Source: Planctomycetota bacterium (GTDB taxonomy: Bacteria > Planctomycetota > UBA11346). From it: a stretch of DNA of 60,021 nucleotides. A program made the position numbers and the translations under genes. The notes beneath the pieces were generated by a model that was not told the origin of the DNA, did not search any database, and was given only the letters and a program-made list of their open reading frames with translations. Below, one piece after another: positions 1 to 9,145 of the stretch. Location of the stretch: positions 1 to 60,021 of the forward strand of contig REDX01000176.1 in assembly GCA_007695355.1 (NCBI GenBank), in the 5' to 3' direction. Each line of letters opens with the position of its first letter. The first letter of the stretch is position 1.

Positions 1-2182
1 GCTGGTAGGGCCCGGCGAAGGTCGCCGCCACCAGCACCGCGGCAATAACTAAGGTGGTTCGCGGAGCCGCCATGCCGAGGGCAAAAAAGGGATCGTAGAT
101 CCGACGCAGCAAGCGGGTAAGCAGATGCCGGTCCTCGTCGTGTAAGCGCTGGGGCAGAACAATTATCGCGCTCAAGACCACCCAGCCGGCAACCATCCAC
201 CAGCGCCAGGCCTCTAAACTGGGCAGGGGCATCAGGGCCAAGAGCAGGGCCGGAGCGAGGATAATGAACGCACAAAAGAGGATCCGGGCGCGCCGCGACC
301 AGCGGCCAGGCAAGCTATCATCGCTGACCAGCAGGGTGACCAAAACCGGAATGAGGGAAATCGAGAGCAGGGTGGCAGCGGCCATGGCCAGGGTTTTGGT
401 CCAGGCCAGGGGCGTAAATAGGCGCCCGCTTTGCCCAGTGAGAACGAAAATCGGCAGGAAAGAAACGGTGATAATCAAAAGAGAGGCGAAGAGGGCCGGA
501 CCCACCCCGCAGGTGGCCTCGCTGAGTATGGCCAGCCGCGGTCGTGGCTCCTCACCTGCAGCGACGCGCTGTCGTTCTTCCTCTAGGGCGCGGTGCGCTG
601 CTTCCACCGTAATTATCGATGAGTCGACCATTACCCCAATGGCAATGGCAATACCACCGAGGCTCATAATATTCGCGTTGATCCCCAAGAGTTGCATGGC
701 GATGAGGGCTGAAAGCACCGCCGTCGGCAATACCACCACCGCCACCAGGGCGCTGCGGGCGTGCAGTAAGAAAAGCAGCACCACCAGCGAGACCACAGCG
801 ATCTCTTGGATAAGAATACGCTGCAAGGTGCCAATGGCGCGATCGATGAGATCAGAGCGGTCATAGGCCACCGCCACCTCTACCCCGGGGGGCAGGGCCA
901 GACGCAGGTCATCCAGCCGCGCTTGAATTCGGCTAATCACCTGGCGGGCGTTCTCGCCGTGGCGCATAACCACAATGCCGCCCACCGTCTCACCTTCACC
1001 ATTCCACTCGACAATGCCGGAACGGATCTGCGGCCCTTCCTCAATGGTGGCAATATCGCCCAGGCGCAAGGGTACCCCATCGGCATTGGTGCCAAGGGAG
1101 ATGGCCCGAAGATCAGCGCGTACCTGGGCCGAGCGGGCACGAGACAGGGCGATGGGGCCTTCCTCGCGGGCCGCCGCCTCGGCGGCGGGGGAGAGATCAC
1201 CGAGAAAACCACGGCTGCGCACCATGAGTTCAAAACCACCGCGTTCAAGCCCCCGGCCACCAACGTCTTGATTCGACGCCGCCACCGCCCGCGCAATGCT
1301 GGCCATATCGACATCGAAGGCAAGTAATCGATCCGGATCGATGGTGATTTGGTACTGCTTTTGAAAACCGCCAATGCTGGCGACCTCGCTGACCCCGCGC
1401 ACCGCGGTAAGTTCATAGCGCAGGAAAAAATCCTGCAGCGAGCGCAATTCTGATAGGTTGATATCCGGCTCTACCAGGGCGCTGCCGGTGATCGGATCGT
1501 GGCGCAGCTGGCGGCTGGTGGTGAGTTGCTGCAGGTGGCTGCGGCGGTCGGCCGGGGCGAGGCTGGGATCGGTCCAGCTCAGGCCAGTTAAGGGATCGAT
1601 AAAGCGGGTTTCCTCGCGCTCGGCAATGCGCTGCAAGCGTACCGCTGCGCGACGCTCGGCGGGGACCTCGCCGAGGCTGCCATACCAGCGATCTTGCTCA
1701 TCATCACGCCACCAGCCCTGAGAATGGTCCGGCGAATAGGGCCCGGTGGTTAAGACATACTGGTAGATCCAACCAATGCCCGAGGCATCGGGGCCCAAAT
1801 CGGCACGGGCCCCCTCCGGCAAGGAGGCGGCGAGGGAGGAAAGCTGCTCCGCCACCCGGGTACGGGCCCAGTAGGGATCGGTGCCGTCGCGGAAAATAAC
1901 ATAGATAAAGGAGTCATTGAACATCGACACCGCACGCACGGTCTCGGCCCCGGGCACCCCTAAGAGGGCGCTAGCCAGGGGAAAAGTGACCTGATCTTCC
2001 ATCACCTCGGGCGCCGCCCCCGGCCACTCGCTGCGCACGATCACTTGGACATCGGAGAGATCGGGAATGGCGTCGACGGTGAGGACCCGGGAGGCATGGA
2101 TGCCGCCACCGATGAGAGCGACGGTAACCAATAGCACCAATAAGCGATTACCAATGGCCGCACGAATGAGGGATGCAATCAT
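1..2182 (-). CDS. CusA/CzcA-type heavy-metal RND efflux pump (partial, C-terminus beyond the window)
   Basis: Inner-membrane proton-driven RND transporter of the heavy-metal (HME) class, expected to export Cu+/Ag+ or divalent cations through a tripartite complex with the adaptor encoded just upstream. Translating the minus strand from the ATG at 2182 gives a typical N-terminus (MIASLIRAAIGNRLLVLL), the porter segment DAIPDLSDVQVIV, then RSLQDFFLRYEL and later GGIAIAIGVMVDSSIITVE, the TM4 region whose Asp and Glu carry protons in the family. The frame stays open to base 1, so about 727 residues are visible. The start overlaps the adaptor stop in an ATGA junction, implying translational coupling. 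Odd: about 85-90 residues are inserted between the family blocks GWIYQY and LRSLQDFF (roughly bases 1455-1740) compared with E. coli CusA. The metal cannot be assigned because the methionine-cluster region lies outside the window. Confidence 0.93.
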   Translation of the reverse strand, partial: MIASLIRAAIGNRLLVLLVTVALIGGGIHASRVLTVDAIPDLSDVQVIVRSEWPGAAPEVMEDQVTFPLASALLGVPGAETVRAVSMFNDSFIYVIFRDGTDPYWARTRVAEQLSSLAASLPEGARADLGPDASGIGWIYQYVLTTGPYSPDHSQGWWRDDEQDRWYGSLGEVPAERRAAVRLQRIAEREETRFIDPLTGLSWTDPSLAPADRRSHLQQLTTSRQLRHDPITGSALVEPDINLSELRSLQDFFLRYELTAVRGVSEVASIGGFQKQYQITIDPDRLLAFDVDMASIARAVAASNQDVGGRGLERGGFELMVRSRGFLGDLSPAAEAAAREEGPIALSRARSAQVRADLRAISLGTNADGVPLRLGDIATIEEGPQIRSGIVEWNGEGETVGGIVVMRHGENARQVISRIQARLDDLRLALPPGVEVAVAYDRSDLIDRAIGTLQRILIQEIAVVSLVVLLFLLHARSALVAVVVLPTAVLSALIAMQLLGINANIMSLGGIAIAIGVMVDSSIITVEAAHRALEEERQRVAAGEEPRPRLAILSEATCGVGPALFASLLIITVSFLPIFVLTGQSGRLFTPLAWTKTLAMAAATLLSISLIPVLVTLLVSDDSLPGRWSRRARILFCAFIILAPALLLALMPLPSLEAWRWWMVAGWVVLSAIIVLPQRLHDEDRHLLTRLLRRIYDPFFALGMAAPRTTLVIAAVLVAATFAGPYQ

Positions 2183-4320
2183 GGGCGGGCCCCCGCGGCA
2201 TGGGCGTTGACGTGGCAAGCACGCATGCCATGCCGGGCGCCAAAGAAGGGATTGCGCGCCTCCGCATCATCAGCTTGCAGCCATACCCCGTCCTCAGCGG
2301 CGCCGGGGGCCATGCCGCAGTACAATACCGTCCAGCTTGCAAGGGCCGGCGGCAGGGCCTCGGCGGCGAGATCGCGCAGGGCAACGCCGAGGTCGCCAAA
2401 GGCGACACGCAGACCCGCAAGCTCGGTGGCTGCCTGGAGGGCCGCCACCGCCGCTTCCAATGCCGTCACCGGGGCTGTTAGTTCGGCGGCGGCGCCCTGG
2501 GCAGCCGCCGCATCGTCGGCATAGAGGGCAGCGCTCAATGCCTCATAACCTTGCAGGAAAGCTGGCCAGGGCCCCTGCTGTGCAGCCTCGCCGGGGCCAT
2601 CGGCGGCTGCCGGTGCGGGCATGACACGCGCATCCACATGACAGGCACGCATGCCGTGGCGGGCGCCAAAGAAGGGATTGCGCGCCTCCTCGTCCTCTTC
2701 CTGCAGCCACCACCCATCGTCGGGGGCCGGAGCCATGCCGCAGTGGAAGGCCGTCCAGCCCGCCGCCTCGGCCCGGGGCTGGGCCTCAAAGGTATCGCGC
2801 AGGGCAATGCCCAGGGCGCCAAAGGCCCAGCGCAGGCTTTTGAGATCCGTTGCTGATGCCAATTCACCGAGGGCATCGGAAATCTCCGAGGAAAGTCCAT
2901 CGATGGCTTCGGCCGCTTGCCCAAGGGCCGGCACCGCCTCCATTGCTGCCTGCGCATCGTCAGCGTACAGTCTTTCGGAAAGGGCTGCATAGGCAGTAAG
3001 AAGGGGCGTGTAGGGACCTTCGCTGGAGGGCCTGGGGGCTGGCGAGCTGGGAGCCCGGTCCTGGGCCAAATCCCGATCCGGGAAAATCTGACGAGCGATG
3101 GCTTCAATCATCCGGCTTTCGGCATCAATGAGGAACTGGCCGGAGACCACCACCTGTTCGCCCTCGGCCAAACCTTCAGTAATTGCCACCATGCCCAGAT
3201 CATCTTCAATTCCCAATTGTACCTGGCGCGGGGCAAAGCGGCCGCGGCCCAGGCTTAAAAAGAGCACATCACGCTCACCCGTGGAAACCACCGCCGAGCG
3301 CGGAACCAACAGCGCCTCCTGGCTCGATAGGGGAATGCGCACCTGTGCAAAAGCACCGGGGCGTAGCAGACCGTCGCTATTATCGAGGATAATGCGCGCA
3401 CTTAGGGAGCGAGTGCGGGTATCGAGAGTAGGCTCGATATAGGCCAAATGCCCCTTGATCTCGCGCCCATCGCGCAGCCGAACCTGGGCGCTCATGCCCG
3501 GCTCAAGCTCTGACAACTGATGCTCAAAAAGGGTTACCCGCAGCCAGAGCTGCTCGTCATTGGCCAGGGTAAGGACGCTGCTGCCGGCGCTCATGCGCAT
3601 GCCCTCCACCGCCTCACGGGACATTACCACGCCATTGATAGGGCTGTGCACCGGCACCCGTTCCAAGGGCTGACCGGCGGCCTCGAGGGCGCTGAGGTCC
3701 GGCATGCCGAGCCAGGCTAAACGCCGCCGTACGCTTTCGATGAGCCGTGGGTCATGCCGTACCTGGAGGTATTCCACCTGAGCAGCGTAGAGTTCTTGGC
3801 TTACCAAATCGAAGAGATGATCGCCGGCGCGCACCCGGTCACCCGCCGCCGCCACCTGAAGATTTTCAATCCAGGCAGCGCTGCGCAGATTAATATCGTG
3901 CAAGCGACCGGGATCGAATTCGACAACCCCGACGCTACGCACGGTGCGGCTAAGACCGCCGCGGCGGGCCGGCTGGGCGCTTATGCCAATATTTTGCACC
4001 GTAATCGGCGAGACCGTCACCTCGGCGCCAAAGCGGGCCGGATCCACCGGGGTGAGATCCATGCCGCAAATGGGACACAGCCCCGGATAGGGCTGAATCA
4101 CCCAGGGATGCATCTGCGATTGGTACCATACCGTGGGCCCCGATGTAGCGCCGCGTTCGGCGTGGGCCTGACTTTCGGGCAGCAAGCGATCAGCCACCTC
4201 CCCCAGGCGAGGGCCCAGCCATATCCCCAGCACCAGGGCAAGGATAAAGGTGGCAAGGATCAGCAATACCAGCCACCAAGCAGGCAGGCGGGGATAGGCG
4301 GGCAGGGCGGGCGAAGACAT
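2179..4320 (-). CDS. CusB-type membrane-fusion adaptor with heavy-metal-binding domain and two C-terminal DUF3347-like domains
   Basis: Periplasmic adaptor linking the RND pump to an outer-membrane channel. The N-terminus has one membrane anchor (PAWWLVLLILATFILALVLG). Next comes a YHS-like heavy-metal-binding domain around residues 70-88 with the pattern MHPW...CPICGMD, then the barrel-sandwich and beta-barrel domains of the family up to about residue 420. The last ~290 residues hold two related domains, each ending in CGMAP...WLQ...ARNPFFGARHGMRACHV, the signature I recognise from DUF3347 domains of metal proteins. Two copies in one adaptor make it 713 residues, far longer than a usual CusB (about 400). 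Start at ATG 4320, chosen because GAGGAG lies 5-6 bases upstream; a GTG two codons earlier is also in frame. The stop overlaps the pump start (ATGA). Confidence 0.92.
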   Translation of the reverse strand: MSSPALPAYPRLPAWWLVLLILATFILALVLGIWLGPRLGEVADRLLPESQAHAERGATSGPTVWYQSQMHPWVIQPYPGLCPICGMDLTPVDPARFGAEVTVSPITVQNIGISAQPARRGGLSRTVRSVGVVEFDPGRLHDINLRSAAWIENLQVAAAGDRVRAGDHLFDLVSQELYAAQVEYLQVRHDPRLIESVRRRLAWLGMPDLSALEAAGQPLERVPVHSPINGVVMSREAVEGMRMSAGSSVLTLANDEQLWLRVTLFEHQLSELEPGMSAQVRLRDGREIKGHLAYIEPTLDTRTRSLSARIILDNSDGLLRPGAFAQVRIPLSSQEALLVPRSAVVSTGERDVLFLSLGRGRFAPRQVQLGIEDDLGMVAITEGLAEGEQVVVSGQFLIDAESRMIEAIARQIFPDRDLAQDRAPSSPAPRPSSEGPYTPLLTAYAALSERLYADDAQAAMEAVPALGQAAEAIDGLSSEISDALGELASATDLKSLRWAFGALGIALRDTFEAQPRAEAAGWTAFHCGMAPAPDDGWWLQEEDEEARNPFFGARHGMRACHVDARVMPAPAAADGPGEAAQQGPWPAFLQGYEALSAALYADDAAAAQGAAAELTAPVTALEAAVAALQAATELAGLRVAFGDLGVALRDLAAEALPPALASWTVLYCGMAPGAAEDGVWLQADDAEARNPFFGARHGMRACHVNAHAAGARP

Positions 4321-4403
4321 ACGCACTCCTCAACGCCCAGTTGCCCGGGCGAGGTCTAAAATCATGAAAACCGTAAAAAACCGAGACTCGATGAGCCTGC
4401 AGC

Positions 4404-4430
4404 CGCCCCGGGCCGCAAGCAGCCCAGGGC
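4404..4430. other. Imperfect hairpin between adaptor and TRASH-like gene
   Basis: GCCCCGGGC at 4405-4413 pairs with GCCCAGGGC at 4422-4430 with one mismatch around an 8-base loop. No T-run follows on the minus strand, so a rho-independent terminator is not supported. It may reduce read-through or protect the upstream message within the metal operon. Confidence 0.3.
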
Positions 4431-4449
4431 GACAACAACACTCAGCCGC

Positions 4450-4794
4450 TCACTCGTCAGCGGATTCCTCGGCCCCATGATCGCCTGATTCAGCGGCGGC
4501 ATGCATGGCCTTGAGCTTGGTCATGAATTGCTCGGTATTGCGCCGAAAAGCCGGCATGCAACCACGACAGCAAAATTTGATCTCGTAGCCCTCGTGAACA
4601 AAGACATAGGGATCGCCCATGGAACCTAGGGGCTGGTCGGCTACCAGACAAACCTGGCTTGGATAGGGCTTAGCGGCATCTTCCGCCGCTTCGCTAGCCA
4701 GCAGTTGGCCAGGCAGCAACATGGCGCAGGCGAGAAGGGCAATCACCAGCCACGAAGGGCTGCGGTTAGTTGGAGCAAAAAACCTTAATAACAT
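4450..4794 (-). CDS. Secreted TRASH/YHS-like metal-binding protein
   Basis: A 114-residue exported protein whose N-terminus is a signal peptide (WLVIALLACAMLLPGQLLA). The mature part contains CLVADQPLG, then YEIKFCCRGCMPAFRR, a C...CCxxC pattern with a following aromatic/helical segment. This is the layout of TRASH or YHS domains that bind copper or other soft metals. It lies directly upstream of the adaptor-pump pair on the same strand, so a periplasmic metal chaperone or sensor feeding the efflux complex is the natural reading. This function is inferred from motif and context only. A Glu/Asp/His-rich tail (SGDHGAEESADE) follows the domain. Confidence 0.8.
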   Translation of the reverse strand: MLLRFFAPTNRSPSWLVIALLACAMLLPGQLLASEAAEDAAKPYPSQVCLVADQPLGSMGDPYVFVHEGYEIKFCCRGCMPAFRRNTEQFMTKLKAMHAAAESGDHGAEESADE

Positions 4795-4882
4795 GTTTTT
4801 CCTTTCAGTGGATCGCGAGGGTTAAGCCGCACGTCAACCAAGACAGCGGCCATTCCTCAGGGAGAGGATCACTGAAAGGGAC

Positions 4883-5332
4883 TTAGATCAGCCAGCGGCA
4901 GTGCTGCAGATGCAGCAAGGGCCCGGAGACCCTGTACGACCAGGGCAGCGGGATTGGGGCCGCTGTAATAGAGGCCGTCACCAACGACGCTGGCCCCGGC
5001 GCTGCGTCTTGAACCGCCATGACTGGGTTCGGTTTTTCCACCGTCTGGGCCAAAATAGCTTCTTGCGGGGGACGCGGACAGGCGCAGCGAAGGCTTCCGT
5101 GACAGGCCTCGGGGTGAACGCCGGCCACGGCCAAGCGGCTCTGGATGCCATCTCCGGCGCTGCAGCAAGGCGGGGACACCGTGGGCCGGACGGCGCTGAA
5201 CTCAAGGGAGAGGCGGATTTCACTCGCCCCGCCGCCCTGATCCAGGCAGCGCAAGCACGCAGATCCCAGCAGCCCCGGTACCAGGAGCGAGATCAGCCAG
5301 ATCGCAGCAATGCATCGTAAGCTCAGGCGCAT
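4883..5332 (-). CDS. Small exported cysteine-rich protein heading the metal-efflux operon
   Basis: I do not recognise a family. The 149-residue product starts with a signal peptide (MRLSLRCIAAIWLISLLVPG) ending near SAC, followed by CLRCLDQ and later PPCCSAG and LRCACPRP, so about nine cysteines fall in the exported part. Proteins of this size with paired cysteines often accompany Cus/Czc-type exporters, and this one is the first gene of the leftward operon. ATG 5332 is preferred over an in-frame TTG two codons upstream. It is divergent from the S41 protease, with about 190 bp between the two starts that must hold both promoters. A reading frame with few constraints could be fortuitous, but the signal peptide and position argue for a real gene. 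Confidence 0.6.
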   Translation of the reverse strand: MRLSLRCIAAIWLISLLVPGLLGSACLRCLDQGGGASEIRLSLEFSAVRPTVSPPCCSAGDGIQSRLAVAGVHPEACHGSLRCACPRPPQEAILAQTVEKPNPVMAVQDAAPGPASLVTASITAAPIPLPWSYRVSGPLLHLQHCRWLI

Positions 5333-5519
5333 GGTCAATAGGGTATCCTTAACTTATACGCAGGCAAAGGTCTATCGTAAGGCGGGAAAATCGCTGCTTG
5401 AAAGTCGGCACGGTAATGGCGTAAACTCCTGCAATGGTCCATGGCCTGATGCGCCAGATACCTCAATTCAGATTACCGGGACAGGGCCCATAAGCTCCAA
5501 GCCCATGGGGAGATGCAGG

Positions 5520-6842
5520 ATGAAAACGCTGCTACCGAAGGCCGGCGGATTCCTAAGGCCAGTCATGCTTGCCCTCTGCGGATTCATGGCCCTGGGCCCC
5601 GGTTTGCACGGCACCGAGCCCACCGACCCAGATCTTCGGCAACGCCTGGAGCGCTTCCGCGCCGTCGAAGAAGTCATGGCCCTGGTAGAGCGAGAATTTG
5701 TCGATGCCGTCGACCGGCACCGCTTATGGCAGGGTGCCTTGCAAGGCATGGTACAGCAGCTGGATCGCCACAGCTCCTATACCGACAGCGAACAAACCGC
5801 CCTCAATCCCGCCTCCATTAGCCAGGCCGATCGCGGCTTTGGCTTCGATTGGCACTATGATCCCATCACCGGCAGCGCTGTAGTGCGTCGGGTTCTCCCC
5901 CGATCCCAGGCCTTTAGCCAAGGTCTCTTCCCCGGCGACATCCTTTTGCGCAGCGCTGAACAGCGTCTCCTTGGCCTCTCCGCCGAGCAGGTGGGCCGCA
6001 TTCTAGGCCGAGCCGGTGATCGCCTGCAGCTGCGGGTGCGCGGGCCAGATGGCCAAGAACGAGAACTAGAACTGCACCAGCAGCCCCTTGATGACCACGG
6101 CCTGGGCCGCGCCCTGGTTATGCGCCCGGGCATGGGGCTCATTGAAATCCATCGTCTGCTCGGCCGCAGTGAGCAGGCAGCGCCCGCCACCGGCACCAGA
6201 GAAGGCCCACAAACCACCAGCGGCAGGGCCTTCCGGCAAGCCGTAGACAGCCTGCAGGAGGCGGGACTACAGGCCCTGATTATCGACCTGCGCGGCAATG
6301 GCGGCGGCAGCATCCCAGCGGCGGTGGAAATCGCTGATGCCTTTCTCAGCGGTTCGGCTGAGCGACCGATGGTACTGGCCCGGCAGCGCGGACGCAGCCC
6401 CGCCCGGCATAAGGACTGGTTGGCCCGGGGCGACAATACCCTGCCACCCATGCCCCTGGCGGTACTCATTGATGGCTCCACCGCCTCCGCCGCCGAAGTG
6501 CTTGCCGCCGCCCTTCAAGATCATCGCCGGGCGGTCATCATCGGCAGTCCCAGCCAGGGCAAGGACAGCGTGCAACAAACCTTCCGCCTCGACTCAGGCG
6601 CCAGCCTGCGACTCACCGTGGCGCGCTTTCTTACCCCCCACAACAAAAGCCTGGCCGGTGTCGGCCTTAGCCCAGATATCCAGGTGGAGCACAGCCCGCT
6701 CAACCGCTACCGCCTAGCCCAGCGGCGCTGGCTTGAAGCCCAGGGTAAAGATCTCAGCCCCGAATTGGCATCCCTCTCTGATCCCCAACTGGAACGGGCC
6801 CTGGATATCCTCACCGCCCTGCTGGTGGTTCATCGACCCTAA
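5520..6842 (+). CDS. S41-family C-terminal processing peptidase
   Basis: Exported serine protease of the CtpA/Prc type, which trims or degrades envelope proteins at their C-termini. Start at ATG 5520 (MKTLLPKAGGFL) is chosen because GGGGAG lies just upstream and a signal peptide follows; the frame is open further upstream but encodes nothing family-like. The 440-residue product has an N-terminal helical part (VEEVMALVEREFVD), a PDZ domain starting at RGFGFDWHYDP, then the catalytic core with LIIDLRGNGGGS, the nucleophile block DGSTASAAEVLAAAL and the lysine block SQGKDSVQQ, giving the Ser-Lys dyad. The end ...GVGLSPDIQV is also standard. Divergent from the metal operon. Physiological substrate unknown. 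Confidence 0.92.
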   Translation: MKTLLPKAGGFLRPVMLALCGFMALGPGLHGTEPTDPDLRQRLERFRAVEEVMALVEREFVDAVDRHRLWQGALQGMVQQLDRHSSYTDSEQTALNPASISQADRGFGFDWHYDPITGSAVVRRVLPRSQAFSQGLFPGDILLRSAEQRLLGLSAEQVGRILGRAGDRLQLRVRGPDGQERELELHQQPLDDHGLGRALVMRPGMGLIEIHRLLGRSEQAAPATGTREGPQTTSGRAFRQAVDSLQEAGLQALIIDLRGNGGGSIPAAVEIADAFLSGSAERPMVLARQRGRSPARHKDWLARGDNTLPPMPLAVLIDGSTASAAEVLAAALQDHRRAVIIGSPSQGKDSVQQTFRLDSGASLRLTVARFLTPHNKSLAGVGLSPDIQVEHSPLNRYRLAQRRWLEAQGKDLSPELASLSDPQLERALDILTALLVVHRP

Positions 6843-7008
6843 GGCTGGAGGGGCAAACGTAAGCAAGGGACACCCTTTTCGCCCACCATCGGGTGCAGAG
6901 CAGACTTGGGATAAGCAAACCCCATTGGCCGCGGGAAAACCAACGACGAGAGGTTATTGACGAACTGCGCTGATCGTTGACTCCCGCAGTAAACCGAGGT
7001 AATCGTTG

Positions 7009-8922
7009 TCAGTGGACAATCACCCCACCTTCGATGCGGAAAATGCAGGCCCCACCACCACCAACCATGCGTTTGCGTGCATGCCGGCCAATACGCACCT
7101 CGACCCCTGGATAATAAGCCGATCCCACCTGTACCGTACATTTCGCCGACCGGCTACTGGCGTTTTCGTAATTGCCAATGTCTACCTCAATCGCTGCCAA
7201 GCGTGCCTGCAGCGCCTCTAACTCTTGACGCAGAGCCCGCGAGCGTTCTAAGGCTTCGCGCCCTTCCTGCGCCACTTTCTTAAGGTGCTTTGGAGAAACT
7301 GATTGAGAGGTTAACTGAGTCGCCTTCTTTGCTAATTGATTGGCGTTATTCACCGCTGCCTTAAGTGCATCCTTCTTACGGGCAAGTTCAGGCTCTAACC
7401 TTTGTTTAGACTCGATCGCCTCATCAAACTGTGACTGCTGCATGGGGTCAACGCCTGCCTGAAGAACCGTGCGCTGCTCCATTTCATCACCGGCCTGTTT
7501 GATAACAATATTTTCTGCCGCCACCACTTGCCCGCCAATGATCTCTTGGGCTACCACCTCGCCGGTGGAATAGACCGTGCAGTGCCGAATTGAACTCGAT
7601 ACCAAGAGGGAACGGGCCTTGATATGCCGGCCCTCAATAAACCGCGCCTGGATATCGCCATGAGCTTTAACTCGATTCTGCCCAGGCAGAATGCCCCCCT
7701 TCACCTGTAAATTCCCCTGCGCCGAAACGCGCGCATCTTCGATTGATCCATCAACCACAATATCGCAATTGCTTTTCACAATGAATCCAGATTTGATGTC
7801 ACCGGTTATGCGGATCGGATATTCGGTTTCCACATTGCCGCTCTTCATATCAACATCGCCATCGATAATAACTTGTTCCTTAACTTGTATTTTCCCGGTT
7901 ACCAATTTGTTGTAAACACCATTCTTTTCGGAATGTAACTCACCGGCACCGTCGTCACCAATGTTTACAATACGCACGCCCTCGCCACAAAAGCGGTTTG
8001 GGTCACAGGGCTTGCCCGCTTTCGGTTCTAAGCGCTGACCGCGTATGGTCATGCCAGGAGTACCCTGACCCGGGGCGGTAAAACGGGCCAATACCTGATC
8101 GCGTTGCACCTCGCAAATGGGATTGGCAGCGCGGAAATCGAAGGTCCCGTCTTCTCGCACTTCATAATTGATACGATCGTCAATGAGGAACTCGATCGCC
8201 CCATTTTCTCCATCCTGGGCGTAGATTCCACGCGCCAGTTCTATCGTCTGTGCGGTTTGTACACCCTTAGCAATGATATTGATCGCATCGGGAATAAGGC
8301 CGTAAACCACCCCCTTCTCCGCCAGCAGGCGCTGGATAATTTCCATTGGAATAAAACTGCCGGGCTCTAAGCGTACCCATGCACTGTGCATATCATCAGA
8401 GGTAAATAAAATGGCATCGCGCTTAGCCTTGCCTCGCGGGTCCTCGACGATTTCCCACAAAACACCCTGGCCAGCCTTAAGCAGTCCTTCAGCAGTGGCT
8501 TGCAACTCATTCCCCTGGCGAGCCAAACCAGCCCCCAGGATAACGTCGCAGATTTCATCACGCTTGCTAGGCAAGACTTTACCATCAACACTTAATCCAT
8601 CGGCGCAGGATCGCGCTTCATCGCAAACCTGATCTGCGATCACTTGGCCAGGCTCGACACTCCTAAGATTGCCTTGGCACTCCGGGCGAAGGCGCCAAAA
8701 CCAAGGAGAACGCGGGGGATCCCCCACCGCGATCACCAGATCTCGATCGCTATCGCTTACTTGGGTCGCCTCTTGGAGCACCTGCGAACGCAGACCAACG
8801 CAGACCTTGGCCTCAGCAACCATCGCACGCAGCCGGGGCAGATCCAACATTATCCCCGCCGGGATATGAAGGATTGCCCTGAGACGATCATCGGTGAGGA
8901 ATAATTGCGGTTCGAGCGGCAT
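7009..8922 (-). CDS. FapA-type (DUF342) flagellar/polymer-scaffold protein
   Basis: A 637-residue cytoplasmic protein of the FapA (flagellar assembly protein A, DUF342) family, known from polarly flagellated bacteria where it influences flagellar placement or motility. N-terminal region, then the signature core GTPGMTIRGQRLEPKAG and a right-handed beta-helix rich in I/V-D-G-x repeats (IIDGDVDMKSGNV, IRITGDIKSG, IVVDGSIEDARV, LQVKGGILPG). This is followed by a long coiled coil (about residues 490-590) and a C-terminal beta segment. It stands alone, convergent with the protease and about 7 kb from the flagellar operon. Start ATG 8922; no strong ribosome-binding site is visible. Confidence 0.85.
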   Translation of the reverse strand: MPLEPQLFLTDDRLRAILHIPAGIMLDLPRLRAMVAEAKVCVGLRSQVLQEATQVSDSDRDLVIAVGDPPRSPWFWRLRPECQGNLRSVEPGQVIADQVCDEARSCADGLSVDGKVLPSKRDEICDVILGAGLARQGNELQATAEGLLKAGQGVLWEIVEDPRGKAKRDAILFTSDDMHSAWVRLEPGSFIPMEIIQRLLAEKGVVYGLIPDAINIIAKGVQTAQTIELARGIYAQDGENGAIEFLIDDRINYEVREDGTFDFRAANPICEVQRDQVLARFTAPGQGTPGMTIRGQRLEPKAGKPCDPNRFCGEGVRIVNIGDDGAGELHSEKNGVYNKLVTGKIQVKEQVIIDGDVDMKSGNVETEYPIRITGDIKSGFIVKSNCDIVVDGSIEDARVSAQGNLQVKGGILPGQNRVKAHGDIQARFIEGRHIKARSLLVSSSIRHCTVYSTGEVVAQEIIGGQVVAAENIVIKQAGDEMEQRTVLQAGVDPMQQSQFDEAIESKQRLEPELARKKDALKAAVNNANQLAKKATQLTSQSVSPKHLKKVAQEGREALERSRALRQELEALQARLAAIEVDIGNYENASSRSAKCTVQVGSAYYPGVEVRIGRHARKRMVGGGGACIFRIEGGVIVH

Positions 8923-8959
8923 GATTATTGCACTACATAGTAGGCATCACCCAATCATT

Positions 8960-8986
8960 CGCAAGGTCGGGCTTGGCGACCTTGCT
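8960..8986. other. 9-bp-stem hairpin downstream of the sugar kinase
   Basis: GCAAGGTCG at 8962-8970 and CGACCTTGC are perfect reverse complements separated by seven bases. The hairpin lies in the 223-bp gap between the kinase stop and the FapA start. It is not followed by a T-run on either strand, so it is a possible factor-dependent terminator or protein site. Nothing else is evident in the gap. Confidence 0.35.
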
Positions 8987-9145
8987 TCGTTCCATGCTTT
9001 CCACTCGGTATCGATCATCTGCAGGCTCAAACCCTATGCTCTTGCCCCGGACGGGCAGCGAGGCAGCAAGATGAGCCAAGAAGCCCCATTGCCTCGATGC
9101 GGGTGTGCAGCAAGCAAGGGCGGCAGGAAAATTGAGGGCGATGTA

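Noticed and set aside
806-1327. Plus-strand open frames inside the RND pump region
   Set aside because: They mirror the minus-strand pump coding sequence, have low-complexity composition and no ribosome-binding site.
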